Source of the DNA: Acidobacteriota bacterium | Lineage (GTDB): Bacteria; Acidobacteriota; Blastocatellia; Pyrinomonadales; Pyrinomonadaceae | Assembly (NCBI GenBank): GCA_019639135.1 | Contig: JAHBSL010000022.1 | Coordinates: 17,441 to 81,440, forward strand | Direction: 5' to 3' | DNA: 64,000 nucleotides | In this document: positions 8,804 to 18,310 of the stretch, in pieces | Position numbering within the stretch: the stretch's first letter is position 1 | How the letters are laid out: every line of letters begins with the position of its first letter | Notes under the pieces: model-generated | What the model saw: only the letters and a program-made list of their open reading frames with translations | Databases searched by the model: none | Told to the model about the DNA's origin: nothing | Translations under genes and position numbers: made by a program

Positions 8804-9343
8804 TTAACCGATGAACATTTCGTCCTCGACATAAACGCGGTCGATGCGTTTCGGAGCCGGAGCAAAAAGCACCTCAAGAGCTTTCCGAACACCGGCCATC
8901 ACGGCCGCGATCTCGCGTGCCGGCTCGACGATCTTTTCCTGAACGAAATCGGTCGTCGTCGTGACCTGCCGCTGCGTCCGGTCGATGGTCTGGCTGACCA
9001 GTTCGACCTTGTCGCGGGCGACGATCGCAGTCGAGCCGACGAGTTGCTTGAGCTCGGCAACCTCGTCCTTGACGAGTTCGGTCGATTCGGCCAGATACTT
9101 CGTAGCCGTCGAGAGGTTCTCCGAAACCTCCGTCAGATGAACGGACATCACCTTGCCCTGGTCGCTCATTGCGTTGACCTTGGCTATCAGCGGCTCGACC
9201 CGTTCCTCGATCCGGTTAACGGTACCGATCACCTTACGAACGATCAAGGCGATGGCGATCATTGAGAACGCCATCACCACAAAACAGACCGCGATGATGA
9301 TCGAAGCGACCATCATCCAGAATTGCGGTTCATTTACATTCAT
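8804..9343 (-). CDS. DUF948-like membrane-anchored coiled-coil protein
   Basis: The 179-residue protein has one N-terminal membrane segment (residues about 8-35, MMVASIIIAVCFVVMAFSMI) followed by a long amphipathic helix rich in Val, Glu, Lys and Thr (VNRIEERVEPLIAKVNAMSDQ, TATKYLAESTELVKDEVAEL). This layout is that of DUF948 general-stress proteins. It ends with DRVYVEDEMFIG. It lies 9 bp downstream of the YtxH gene, with which it forms an operon. Such pairs are linked to envelope stress in Firmicutes; the function here is inferred only. Confidence 0.75.
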   Translation of the reverse strand: MNVNEPQFWMMVASIIIAVCFVVMAFSMIAIALIVRKVIGTVNRIEERVEPLIAKVNAMSDQGKVMSVHLTEVSENLSTATKYLAESTELVKDEVAELKQLVGSTAIVARDKVELVSQTIDRTQRQVTTTTDFVQEKIVEPAREIAAVMAGVRKALEVLFAPAPKRIDRVYVEDEMFIG

Positions 9344-9352
9344 AAAAGCTGC

Positions 9353-9790
9353 CTAGCTGTTCTCTCCATCCTTTACCGGATAGCTCGGCCGGCCTTCTGC
9401 GATCGCCTTGGCTTCGGTCTTTCGCTTTTCGGCTATGTACGCCTCTTTGCCTGCCTCGACCGCTGCGGAAAACGGATTTGCAGTGCGGGCCGCTGCCGAG
9501 CGGGCCTTCTCAGCCACTTCCTCGGCCTTCTCCTGTGCCGTGTGAATGAACTCACTCGCCTTCTCACGCGAGACCTCGTAATATTCCTCGGCCGTTTCCT
9601 GGAGGTGATGTGCGGCCTCGCGGCCCTTTTCAAGTCCCTTGCGGGTCGCATCTGCGATGTCGCCGCGAAGCTCGACTCCCGATTTCGGCGCAAAAAGCAG
9701 TGCAATTATCGCCCCGATCCCGCCGCCGATAAGCAAATAGGTCAATTTTGTGCTTACATTCGCGTCTTCCCTATCGTATTCGTTTCTCAT
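9353..9790 (-). CDS. YtxH domain general stress protein
   Basis: The YtxH hallmark is visible at residues 10-45: LTYLLIGGGIGAIIALLFAPKSGVELR, a glycine-rich membrane segment ending in LLFAPKSG. An Ala/Glu-rich helical region with AEEYYEVSREKASEF and AQEKAEEVAEKARSAA follows. I chose the ATG at 9790 because AGGAGA stands at a good distance before it; the frame stays open upstream. YtxH proteins are membrane-anchored stress proteins of unknown mechanism. It is the first gene of a two-gene operon with the DUF948-like gene. Confidence 0.85.
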   Translation of the reverse strand: MRNEYDREDANVSTKLTYLLIGGGIGAIIALLFAPKSGVELRGDIADATRKGLEKGREAAHHLQETAEEYYEVSREKASEFIHTAQEKAEEVAEKARSAAARTANPFSAAVEAGKEAYIAEKRKTEAKAIAEGRPSYPVKDGENS

Positions 9791-9968
9791 AAATCTCTCC
9801 TGTACCTGTTTCATACATAATATCGGACGAAATAAGGTCTGGGCAATTACTATACCAAGTTTATTCATATACCGACAATAAAAATGCGTTCTCTCATAAA
9901 ATTAAGGCTGTCTGAAAAGCAGTATGACGGAACCCGGTCGTCGCGTAACACTGGCAACATTAGCTCAG

Positions 9969-10032
9969 CGACCTCTGCCTAAATCTAAGCAACCTCTGCG
10001 TTTACATGATCTCAACGCAGAGGCCGCAGTGA
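9969..10032. repeat. CTCTGCG/CGCAGAG inverted repeat (CCACAGAG family, degenerate)
   Basis: The gap between the YtxH gene and the TPR gene contains acctctgcc, aacctctgcg and aacgcagagg. cctctgcgtt (9993-10002) and aacgcagagg (10013-10022) form a perfect 10-bp inverted repeat around a 10-base loop. The sequence resembles the repeat family seen at 26429, 36940, 39887, 40391, 41520 and 47039. Confidence 0.65.
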
Positions 10033-10110
10033 ATTTCGCAAATAAGGCTGGAGAGCAATCTTTAACTTTCAGACATCCTCTTTAGCGAAGTGGAAATTGA
10101 GTAAAGCTCT

Positions 10111-11382
10111 TCACAGTTTTGCCAATTCTTCCCTAGCTGACTCGGACTTCATCAGGTCAAACACCGGATTGATCGAGAGAGACTCCGACAGATGTTTCTT
10201 AGCCGCCGACTTGTTCCCTAAAGCGAGTTCGATCATACCTGCGTGATACCTGATACGGGCATCACGCGTATTCAGCCGCATCGCAAGCGCGATCTGCTCG
10301 CGTGCTTCGGCGAATCTGCCATTTCGGTAGTAACACCACGCAAGAATGTCCGAGGCGTAGATGTCCTTGATCTGGGCATAATCTGCCAGTGCGACCTCAA
10401 GTGCCCGGTCGAGATTCCGGTTCTGATCCGCCCAAAGGAGAGCCATCCGATGTTCGTCATAATGTGGCCCGAGCTTTTCTTCTCCAGCTTCCGCCATCGC
10501 ATACTGCCTCGAGGCGGCTTCGCTCTCGCCAAGTTTTTGATAAACATCGCCGAGCAGCAGAACGGTGTCGATCATCGGTGCTTTTTGCTGAGCGCGTCCC
10601 AGTGTGGCCTTAGCACCCGGAAGATCCCCAGAGGACGCCAGGGTGCGCCCTTTGCCGAAAAGAGCGTGATGGTATTCCGGAAAGATCTGGAGAGATTCAT
10701 CGTAGGCACGTAGCGACTCCGGATATTTGCCGTTCTTCCAGTATTCGTTACCAAGCTGTGCAAGACACCAAGCCTGAGCCTCAACGTCTGCCGGGTCGGC
10801 TGTGCGAGCTGCTAGGATGTACATTTCGACCGCTCCTTTGTGGTCGCCGAAAAGCGAGCGAATATGAGCCGCTCTTGCATACGACTGCGAATCAGGACGG
10901 AGATCCACCATCTTCTGGGCGTATTTGGCGGCCTCTTGATAGTCGCCAAGTTCGGCGTTAGCATCGGTCAGAATGCCCATCACGAACGGGTCCTTTGGCA
11001 ACTCCTGTTCTAGAGACTGACCGATCTCGCGAGCCGCTGCGAAGCCGTGATCCGCCAAAAGAACCGTAGCTTTCAGTTTTTTAAGGAGCTGATCGCCCGG
11101 CTGCACTTCAAGGCCTTTGTCGATTACCGTAAGCGCCTTTTGATTGTAAGAAGGATCGCCGGTCTCGCGAGAAAGCCTTATGTAAGCCATTCCGAGAGCT
11201 CTGTAGCCCGCAGGGCCGTCCGGCATTTTCTTGATAAGGTTCTCTGCCTGACGAATCTCGTCCGACCTCGCCGCTGATCCTGCCGGAAGATCCACCTCAG
11301 CCACATTCGCAACGTTGGAACATGAAGTGGAAAGGAAAAAAGTGACTAGTATTGCTAAGAAATTGATCGATCGGTATCTCAT
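10111..11382 (-). CDS. Exported TPR protein
   Basis: The 423-residue protein starts with a signal peptide (NFLAILVTFFLSTSCSN) whose cysteine could make it a lipoprotein, although the lipobox is imperfect. The rest is tetratricopeptide repeats from about residue 45 to the end, with typical spacing (GYRALGMAYIRLSRE, AEARKYAQKMVDLRPDSQSYARAA-like, EYWKNGKYPESLRAYDESLQ, AWCYYRNGRFAEAREQIALAM). It is probably a periplasmic scaffold. It follows the DUF4331 gene on the same strand, with a long hairpin between them. TPR and DUF4331 genes are often neighbours. Confidence 0.85.
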   Translation of the reverse strand: MRYRSINFLAILVTFFLSTSCSNVANVAEVDLPAGSAARSDEIRQAENLIKKMPDGPAGYRALGMAYIRLSRETGDPSYNQKALTVIDKGLEVQPGDQLLKKLKATVLLADHGFAAAREIGQSLEQELPKDPFVMGILTDANAELGDYQEAAKYAQKMVDLRPDSQSYARAAHIRSLFGDHKGAVEMYILAARTADPADVEAQAWCLAQLGNEYWKNGKYPESLRAYDESLQIFPEYHHALFGKGRTLASSGDLPGAKATLGRAQQKAPMIDTVLLLGDVYQKLGESEAASRQYAMAEAGEEKLGPHYDEHRMALLWADQNRNLDRALEVALADYAQIKDIYASDILAWCYYRNGRFAEAREQIALAMRLNTRDARIRYHAGMIELALGNKSAAKKHLSESLSINPVFDLMKSESAREELAKL

Positions 11383-11394
11383 AACAGTTCATGG

Positions 11395-11429
11395 ATCGGT
11401 CCGGGCATTCGAGATATGCCCGGACCGAT
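11395..11429 (-). other. Perfect 14-bp intercistronic hairpin
   Basis: atcggtccgggcat (11395-11408) and atgcccggaccgat (11416-11429) are exact reverse complements around a 7-base loop. It lies between the stop of the DUF4331 gene and the start of the TPR gene, both on the minus strand. There is no T-tract after it on that strand, so it is not a classic terminator. It may stabilise the upstream message or lower expression of the downstream gene. Confidence 0.75.
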
Positions 11430-11441
11430 TAATGCCGATTA

Positions 11442-12971
11442 CTATCGACGCAAAAACCCTCGTTCATCGACGACAGGGATCTTCTTTGGATCCCATTCCT
11501 TGTTCGATTCGGCGATCTGCTCGTTTCCGGTGCGAGGTGTATTCCCCGCGTTTGGCGGAAGAAGATACGGAAATCTCGTAAGCAGCGGACCTTCTGGATT
11601 CATGCTGACGCCATCGCCAAGTTGATTATTTGGCGGTACGTTGGTCGCAGGTGTGAAGGGTGTACCACCTGCTACCGCTCGGAGCGCGATATCGGTCACA
11701 TCATCGTGTAACCGCCGACCGTTAGGAAATCCGGCTACATCACCGCCGAGCAGTCCGAGCCTGTTGATGCTGCCGATCGGAGTTATCGGAATCGCGACGT
11801 TGAGCCGGAGATATTCGTGCGGCTGCCCGTCGGATAGGAAGGTTGTGTAATTTGGGCCGGTAACCTCGTTCACCGGAATACCAGTCGCAAATATTGCTAC
11901 CAGATCATTTCTCGGAGGCGGAGGAACCGTGATCCCAAAGACCGCCGAAAGTAACCGGGCGAGTTCGGGATCGAGAACGAACGGGGCCGCAACCGCATCA
12001 AACTCGGGCGAAAGCGAATTGAACGCATCCTTAAGATTCAGAGGAATTACTACCTCGTTTACGAGCGGATTTCCGAGACGCGAGATCTGCTGCCACGCTC
12101 CTGCCGTATTCCTTGAACCGTCCGAACCGATTACCTGAACCGTTCTGCGGCTTGCTGTTGACCAAACCCCGATAACGGCATCGGGCGAGGTCGGGCCAGC
12201 GGGAATCGTCCGAGTGCGGGTCAGGTCCTGTATCGGAACTTCGATCGCTATCGTACTTACATTGTATCCTTTGGTCGTATCGATGCCGCCGGTCATGCCG
12301 ACCGAGCGGAGATTGAGAGCATCGAAGACACCGAGGTCGATGTAAAAATACTCATCCCGCTGACCGGCAAAGACCTTGCCGCCGCCGGGGAGGCCATATA
12401 CGGCTGGAGCACCGAGATTCTGTTCGTAATTCGGCGTCACTCGCGGACCTATGTTCGCCGGAGGCGTCCGAAAGCCGCTGCCGAGCAGACGCCCTCGTCT
12501 GCCAGTGCTCGAATCGACCCGTCGGACAGAATACGTCTGGGGCATATTGTAGTCAGGATCTGTGAGACTTGAGATCACTCCATCTTCGTTAACGGTTGAC
12601 TGCCCGAGTACCGTATTCCCGTTTACGATCGAGGTCTTGAACTGGAACTGGTAAGTGATGTCCTCACGGCCATCCCCGGTGTTGTCGATCTTGATCTCGT
12701 AAAGTACGGAATCGTCAAATCGAAACCACTGCGGACCGCCTGAAGGCTCCTGCAACGGAATGAAATTGGCGATCAAAGTAACGAATCCTTCCCTGCCCGG
12801 TTCTACCGAACGGAACGCATAGGTATCCGTATTGTCTGCGAAGCGATCCATACTGATCAGCGGGGCTTCGGCATGGCTTGAGGCCAGCGTAGGCACTCCC
12901 GAGACTGCGACGATCAGAATCAGACCAAGCATCGCATTCAACTTTCTGACTATCTTCCTATTCATATTCAA
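11442..12971 (-). CDS. DUF4331 family exported protein
   Basis: The 509-residue protein starts with a signal peptide (LGLILIVAVSGVPTLASSHAEAPLISMDRFADNTD). The sequence SSHAEAPLI...DNTDTYAFRS is the DUF4331 signature, and the rest of the family pattern (NFIPLQEPSGGPQWFRFDD, VLYEIKIDNTGDGREDITYQF) follows. DUF4331 proteins are secreted beta-rich proteins of unknown function. GGGAG stands before the ATG. It may be co-transcribed with the TPR gene downstream. Confidence 0.9.
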   Translation of the reverse strand: MNMNRKIVRKLNAMLGLILIVAVSGVPTLASSHAEAPLISMDRFADNTDTYAFRSVEPGREGFVTLIANFIPLQEPSGGPQWFRFDDSVLYEIKIDNTGDGREDITYQFQFKTSIVNGNTVLGQSTVNEDGVISSLTDPDYNMPQTYSVRRVDSSTGRRGRLLGSGFRTPPANIGPRVTPNYEQNLGAPAVYGLPGGGKVFAGQRDEYFYIDLGVFDALNLRSVGMTGGIDTTKGYNVSTIAIEVPIQDLTRTRTIPAGPTSPDAVIGVWSTASRRTVQVIGSDGSRNTAGAWQQISRLGNPLVNEVVIPLNLKDAFNSLSPEFDAVAAPFVLDPELARLLSAVFGITVPPPPRNDLVAIFATGIPVNEVTGPNYTTFLSDGQPHEYLRLNVAIPITPIGSINRLGLLGGDVAGFPNGRRLHDDVTDIALRAVAGGTPFTPATNVPPNNQLGDGVSMNPEGPLLTRFPYLLPPNAGNTPRTGNEQIAESNKEWDPKKIPVVDERGFLRR

Positions 12972-13048
12972 CTCCCTGTTTCGAATTGCTTTGGGTTTTA
13001 TTCGGCCAGCGGATTACACCAAACCGGCCGAAACCGAAGGTGGCATGC

Positions 13049-15466
13049 TTAATGGGTCTGGTAATTTGCCACCGGGAAATCACCGTTCATTCCAAACTGT
13101 TTGTTGCCGACCAAACCGTCGCTGCTCCTAACGAAAAAGAAGGTACCGGTCAGCGGGTCGAATGTGGCTCGATCCGTCTTTCCGTCGCCGTCAAAATCGC
13201 CCTGGACGGTAAATTGCGGTTTTTCACCGAACGGACCGGCAAGCAATTGTCCGTCCGAACTCTTCAGGATGAACCATTCATAGACCGTCCCGGCCCGTAC
13301 AACTGCGAAATCAGCGATGCCGTCACCGTCATAATCGCCGGGAACCACCAGGTCGCCACCAAGACCCCATTGAACTGCCTGGAACCCAAGCGTGCTCCGG
13401 TTAACGAAGAATGTGCCTTGCCCTCCGGGGCTGCCACGGTGAACCGCAAGGTCAACCCGACCGTCGCCGTCATGATCTGCCGGGGCAGCGACATCCGACC
13501 CGAGGCCGAATTGTTCGATCCGGACGGAACCGTTCGAACTGTTTCGGATATACCAGACCAGCAGCCCGCCCTCGCGACGCGCGACCGCGTAATCCGTTCG
13601 CCCATCGCCGTCATAGTCGCGGGCGAGCGGCTCGTCTCCGAGGATACCGAACTGAAATCCCGTAATTGTGTTGTCGGAACTCTGTAGCACATAAAATATG
13701 CCGTCGGTTGACCGCCAAACCGAAAGGTCTGTGCGTCCGTCTCCGTCGTAGTCGCCCGGCGTCAGGATGTCCGACTGAGAAAGTCCGAACGGAACCGCGA
13801 AAAAGGAACCGTCGGAACTGCGATTTACAAACCACGTGTTGTTGCTTACTCGAAAAACGGAAGGATCCGATCGGCCGTCTCCGTCGAAATCGAGTTGGGC
13901 GAATGCGGAGCCGGATGCAGTGTTTTTCCCGATAGCGATGTCCCTCACCACAGCTCCTCCGCCGATCGGTCCGATCACCGAGGCCGAACCACTCGAAAGG
14001 TCAACAGCGTATAGAGCTGAGCCGGAAGCTCCGGGAGTCTGGAACGCAGCCAATGCCGTGTTGTTCCCCGGATGAATATCGAAGCCGGCTTCACCCGTCG
14101 TGGCCACACCGAGCGAGCCGATGGTGTTCAGCGTCCCGGCGTTTGGCGGGTTCTGCGTTGTCAGGATACCGAGGCCCGAATCGATGTTGTAGAGAGTTGT
14201 CGATGTCGCCCCTCCAAAGCTGTTTGTGTAGCCAGATGCTACTATGTTCGGATTGGCTCCGAAATTCGGGTCGCCGGTCGCATAAGCTAGCAGACCATCG
14301 ACCAGATTCGAGCCGTCATTCGGATTCGCTCTCAAGTTCTGCTCGAGGTCCGACGTGATCCTGATACGGTCCGGAACCGGGTTAAAGTCGAACCCGAAAT
14401 TCGTCCCAAGAAGCGGCGTCGTCAGAACTCCGACGAGTGTCGCCGCACCGGTCGTGGTATTGATCTTATAAATTCTGCTCTGGCTGCCAAGAGCAAACAT
14501 TTCTCCGGTCGCCGGCCGAATGTCGATTCCCAGAACGTTCTCGCCGCTCTGCAAACCCGTTATCGCAACAGACGAAAGGATCGTATTGGGCCGGTTGCTG
14601 TTGAACCTGATCAGATTATTCGCAACAGTGACGCCAAACACCGCGAAATTTGGTGTCATAGCGGTCTCGACCGCGAGACCGGAGTAAGGGTTCGTACCGT
14701 TTCCAATATTTCCCAGAAAGGTTGCCGCACCTGTCGTCAGGTTGATCGAATATAGCCCAGTCACACCGCCGACCGTCAATGAGGCAAAGGCGGAATTGCC
14801 TATCGGCGAGATATCAAAACCATTGACCGAGGAGACATCGACACCTAGCGGTCCGACCGCGACAAGCGTCCCATTATTTGGCGGATTCTGGACATAGAGA
14901 GTGTCGGTAGCAGACGAGACATCGTAAAGCGTCGTCGAGCCTGCTCCATTAAAACTGTTCGTGTATCCGGCTCCGTCAACACTTGTCGTTGGGCCGTTTA
15001 TCGCTCCGTCCACGATCGCGACGCCATTGACAACATTGACCCTAAGGTTCTGGCCTGTATTAGAGATTATCCTTAGCCTGTCGGGCACCGGATTGAAATC
15101 GACGCCGAAGCTCGTTCCGTTGAGGGGGGTCGAAAGAGTAGCGACAAACGTTGCCGCAGCGCTCATTTTGTTGATCAAGTACAGTCGGCTATTTGAACCG
15201 ACTGCATACAGTTGCCCCGTCGCCGGGCGGAAATCTATTCCGACAACGTTCTCTCCACCCTGCAATCCGGTGATCGGCCCGATGACCGTCACCGTGCCGG
15301 GATTCCTCGAATTGAATCTGAACAAAGTGTTTGAAGAAGAGTTGACCGCATAGATGTTGGTTGCCGTTACCGACGAACCTTCCTGCTGGGCTACGAGCGA
15401 TTGTGCAAACAGTAAAAGTAAACACGAAAAAACGGCAAAAAAACTGCCTAAATGACGAAAATGCAT
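13049..15466 (-). CDS. Secreted DUF4394 / VCBS (FG-GAP) repeat protein
   Basis: An 805-residue protein with a signal peptide (FAVFSCLLLLFAQSLVAQ). Two DUF4394 domains follow (about residues 35-270 and 285-510), each with GLQxGENVxGIDxRPATG and FNPVPDRxRI. The C-terminal 280 residues have six FG-GAP/VCBS-type units, each carrying a calcium-binding DxDGDG loop (DFDGDGRSD, DYDGDGRTD twice, DHDGDGRVD, DYDGDGIAD, DFDGDGKTD). It is probably a cell-surface or extracellular beta-propeller-like protein. GGGAGG precedes the ATG. Function unknown. Confidence 0.9.
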   Translation of the reverse strand: MHFRHLGSFFAVFSCLLLLFAQSLVAQQEGSSVTATNIYAVNSSSNTLFRFNSRNPGTVTVIGPITGLQGGENVVGIDFRPATGQLYAVGSNSRLYLINKMSAAATFVATLSTPLNGTSFGVDFNPVPDRLRIISNTGQNLRVNVVNGVAIVDGAINGPTTSVDGAGYTNSFNGAGSTTLYDVSSATDTLYVQNPPNNGTLVAVGPLGVDVSSVNGFDISPIGNSAFASLTVGGVTGLYSINLTTGAATFLGNIGNGTNPYSGLAVETAMTPNFAVFGVTVANNLIRFNSNRPNTILSSVAITGLQSGENVLGIDIRPATGEMFALGSQSRIYKINTTTGAATLVGVLTTPLLGTNFGFDFNPVPDRIRITSDLEQNLRANPNDGSNLVDGLLAYATGDPNFGANPNIVASGYTNSFGGATSTTLYNIDSGLGILTTQNPPNAGTLNTIGSLGVATTGEAGFDIHPGNNTALAAFQTPGASGSALYAVDLSSGSASVIGPIGGGAVVRDIAIGKNTASGSAFAQLDFDGDGRSDPSVFRVSNNTWFVNRSSDGSFFAVPFGLSQSDILTPGDYDGDGRTDLSVWRSTDGIFYVLQSSDNTITGFQFGILGDEPLARDYDGDGRTDYAVARREGGLLVWYIRNSSNGSVRIEQFGLGSDVAAPADHDGDGRVDLAVHRGSPGGQGTFFVNRSTLGFQAVQWGLGGDLVVPGDYDGDGIADFAVVRAGTVYEWFILKSSDGQLLAGPFGEKPQFTVQGDFDGDGKTDRATFDPLTGTFFFVRSSDGLVGNKQFGMNGDFPVANYQTH

Positions 15467-15808
15467 AGTTGACCTCCCCGATGGAAATGTGTCTGCGAAT
15501 AGGTAAGAATTCGCGATCTGTCTGTGTTGTCAAGAGAACCGAAGACTACCGAGCCTTCCCGAGAGAGTGCTTGGATTAACGAAGCGGCTTGAGCGGCTTT
15601 GTAATTTACGACTGCTAATTCTTTCGATTAGTCTTTCCGATTGGATTCAGGATCGTTTTGATTTTTTCTGGCCACGGTTAAATCAGTCTCCGCGACCTGG
15701 GAAACCGAATCGTCGGCACAAGAGATGAGGATAGTGATATATGAAATGCGAAAGACCGCATGCTTTGATATTGTAAGTCTTGCTTTCTGCTAATTAGGGC
15801 GGATAGAT
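15467..15808. other. Intergenic gap before lepA, no gene seen
   Basis: This 342-bp gap separates the divergent VCBS gene and lepA. It is poorer in G+C than the genes. I see no open frame, tRNA or strong hairpin. Promoters for both genes are expected here but I could not place a convincing -35/-10 pair. Confidence 0.5.
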
Positions 15809-17611
15809 ATGAACTCGAACTCGATAAGAAATTTCTCGATCATCGCACACATCGACCACGGTAAATCGACCCTGGCCGACCGCATTCTCCAGCTTACGGG
15901 CGCGGTCGCCGAGCGCGAGATGGAAGACCAGCTCTTGGACGATATGGACCTCGAGCGCGAACGCGGCATCACGATCAAAGCACACGCCGTCCGGCTCGAC
16001 TACAAAGCACGCGACGGAAAGCAATATGTGCTCAACCTGATCGACACGCCCGGCCACGTCGATTTCTCGTATGAGGTCTCGCGGTCGCTTTCGGCCTGCG
16101 AAGGGGCTTTGCTCGTCGTTGATGCCTCGCAGGGCGTTGAGGCGCAGACGCTGGCGAATACCTATCTTGCGATCGAGAACGACCTCGAGCTCGTTCCCGT
16201 GCTCAACAAGATCGACCTGCCCTCGGCCGAGCCCGACCGGATAAAGGAGCAGATCGAGAACATCGTCGGGCTTGATGCCAGCCAGGCCGTTCTCACCTCG
16301 GCAAAGACCGGCATCGGTGTTGACGACGTGCTCGAAGCGATAATTGAGAAGATACCGCCGCCGAAGGGCGACCGGAATGCCCCGCTCAAGGCTCTCATCT
16401 TCGACAGTTGGTATGACAGCTACCGAGGTGTGATCGTCCTTTTCCGCGTGATCGACGGAACGATCAGGAAAGGCACGAAGATCAAGTTCTTCAACACCGG
16501 CCGCGAATATTTGGTCGAAACGGTTGGCGTAAACCGGCCGAAAGCGACGCCGATCGGCGAGCTCGGCCCGGGCGAGGTCGGATTCATCACCGCCTCGATC
16601 AAGACGGTCGCCGACGTCCAGATCGGCGATACGATCACCGAATCTGCCCGTCCGGTCGATACACCTTTTCCCGGCTTTCAGGAAGTAAAGCCGATGGTCT
16701 TTGCCGGGCTTTACCCGACCGATTCGGCTCAGTACGAGGACCTTCGCGATGCGATGGAAAAGCTGAGGCTTAACGACGCCTCGTTCTTTTTCGAGCCCGA
16801 ATCATCGACCGCTCTCGGCTTCGGCTTCCGCTGCGGCTTTCTCGGCCTGCTCCATATGGAGATCATCCAGGAGCGGCTCGAACGCGAGTTCAATCTCGAC
16901 CTGATCACAACGGCCCCGGGCGTTCGCTATCGCGTCACGACGACCGACGGCGAAGTCCACGAGATCGATAGCCCCTCGCAAATGCCGGACACCGGGCGGA
17001 TCGCCAGGATCGAGGAGCCCTTTATCGAAGCGACCATCCTGACCAACGATTCGTTTCTCGGCGGCATACTTCCGCTGCTTGATGAAAAACGCGGCGTACA
17101 GAAAAAGTTCGAGTACGTGACCAAGGACCGCGTGATGCTCGTTTACGAACTGCCGCTCAATGAGATCGTACTCGATTTCTACGACCGTCTAAAGAGCGTC
17201 TCTCGCGGCTATGCCTCGCTCGACTATCATCTCTCGGGCTATCAGGAATCGAAGCTCGTCAAACTCGACATCCTTGTCTCGGGTGAGCCGGTCGATGCCC
17301 TTTCGCTCATCCTTCACTCGGAAACGGCTCAGTCAAAGGGCCGGCTGCTGACCGCGAAGATGAAGGAACTCATCCCACGGCAGCTCTTTGAGGTGCCGAT
17401 CCAGGCCGCAATCGGCAATAAGGTGATCGCCCGCGAGACGGTCAAAGCAATGGGCAAGAACGTCATCGCAAAATGCTACGGCGGCGACATCTCGCGTAAA
17501 CGCAAGCTCCTCGAAAAACAGAAAGAGGGCAAACGCCGAATGAAAAAGGTCGGCCGCGTCGAGATCCCGCAGGAAGCATTCCTCGCCGTTCTGAAGGTGA
17601 ACGAAAGCTAA
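15809..17611 (+). CDS. lepA: Elongation factor 4 (LepA)
   Basis: A 600-residue translational GTPase with every expected motif: AHIDHGKST (G1), RGITIKAH (G2), DTPGHVDF (G3), NKIDLPSA (G4). The C-terminal LepA-specific domain is complete, with [22 protein letters not shown] and ending in VLKVNES. EF4 back-translocates stalled ribosomes and helps initiation. Length matches the family (about 600). The PIN toxin gene begins 14 bp downstream and may be read through. Confidence 0.98.
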   Translation: MNSNSIRNFSIIAHIDHGKSTLADRILQLTGAVAEREMEDQLLDDMDLERERGITIKAHAVRLDYKARDGKQYVLNLIDTPGHVDFSYEVSRSLSACEGALLVVDASQGVEAQTLANTYLAIENDLELVPVLNKIDLPSAEPDRIKEQIENIVGLDASQAVLTSAKTGIGVDDVLEAIIEKIPPPKGDRNAPLKALIFDSWYDSYRGVIVLFRVIDGTIRKGTKIKFFNTGREYLVETVGVNRPKATPIGELGPGEVGFITASIKTVADVQIGDTITESARPVDTPFPGFQEVKPMVFAGLYPTDSAQYEDLRDAMEKLRLNDASFFFEPESSTALGFGFRCGFLGLLHMEIIQERLEREFNLDLITTAPGVRYRVTTTDGEVHEIDSPSQMPDTGRIARIEEPFIEATILTNDSFLGGILPLLDEKRGVQKKFEYVTKDRVMLVYELPLNEIVLDFYDRLKSVSRGYASLDYHLSGYQESKLVKLDILVSGEPVDALSLILHSETAQSKGRLLTAKMKELIPRQLFEVPIQAAIGNKVIARETVKAMGKNVIAKCYGGDISRKRKLLEKQKEGKRRMKKVGRVEIPQEAFLAVLKVNES

Positions 17612-17625
17612 TAAGTAGGAAATGG

Positions 17626-18048
17626 ATGTGCCAGATAATCATCGACACAAACGTATTGCTGTCTGCACTGCGTTCAGATTCAGGGGCATCATTCCAGCTT
17701 CTGCGGTTAATTCCTGACGAGCGCTTTGAGATCAACCTCTCTGTCCCTTTGGTACTTGAATATGAGGATGTCCTAAAGCGGCTTGAAATGGACGTCCATC
17801 TTGATCACGCTACGATCGACGATATCCTTGACTTCTTGTGTCAAACCGGAAGGCTCAGGATAATTAGATTCCTGTGGCGGCCAACGCTTCGCGATCCAGA
17901 TGATGATTTCTTGCTCGAATTAGCGGTAGAATGTAGTTGTGACTATATTGTTACTTTCAATACAAAGGATTTTATGAATTCGAGCAGTTTTGGAATTTCC
18001 GCAGTAAAACCACTGGAATTCCTAAGGATCATTGGAGAACTGAAATGA
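17626..18048 (+). CDS. PIN-domain toxin (COG1569 type)
   Basis: A 140-residue PIN nuclease. Acidic residues of the active site are visible: IIDTNVLLSAL (first Asp), LEYEDVL (Glu), RDPDDDFLLELA (Asp cluster) and VTFNTKDF (last Asp). This is the pattern of the putative toxin component of the PIN family COG1569. It would cleave RNA. Its end overlaps the next gene by four bases (ATGA), typical of a toxin-antitoxin pair, here with the toxin first. Confidence 0.88.
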   Translation: MCQIIIDTNVLLSALRSDSGASFQLLRLIPDERFEINLSVPLVLEYEDVLKRLEMDVHLDHATIDDILDFLCQTGRLRIIRFLWRPTLRDPDDDFLLELAVECSCDYIVTFNTKDFMNSSSFGISAVKPLEFLRIIGELK

Positions 18049-18287
18049 CCACATTGGATGGAATAAAGGTCCCCGAGTCACTTATGAAATACGTTCGTCA
18101 GCTCGCCGAACGGGATGGTATAACTGTGGATCAGTTCGTCGCATCGGCGATCGCGGAAAAGGCCTCGTCTTGGGACTCTATCGAGTACCTCAAGGAACGG
18201 GCTAAACGCGGTAGTAGAGATAAGTTTCTCGAAGCTCTTTCTAAAGTGCCTAGTGTAGAGCCTGATCCTTGGGACAGGCTCGATTGA
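18045..18287 (+). CDS. Antitoxin of the PIN toxin pair
   Basis: An 80-residue protein overlapping the PIN gene by 4 bp. The N-terminal half (IKVPESLMKYVRQLAERDGITVDQFVASAIAEK) looks like a ribbon-helix-helix DNA-binding unit. The C-terminal half (SIEYLKERAKRGSRDKFLEALSKV) would wrap the toxin. It would neutralise the PIN protein and repress the pair. The partner relationship is inferred from the overlap. Confidence 0.8.
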   Translation: MTTLDGIKVPESLMKYVRQLAERDGITVDQFVASAIAEKASSWDSIEYLKERAKRGSRDKFLEALSKVPSVEPDPWDRLD

Positions 18288-18310
18288 CGCCCCCTTCGAA
18301 AAACGAATGG

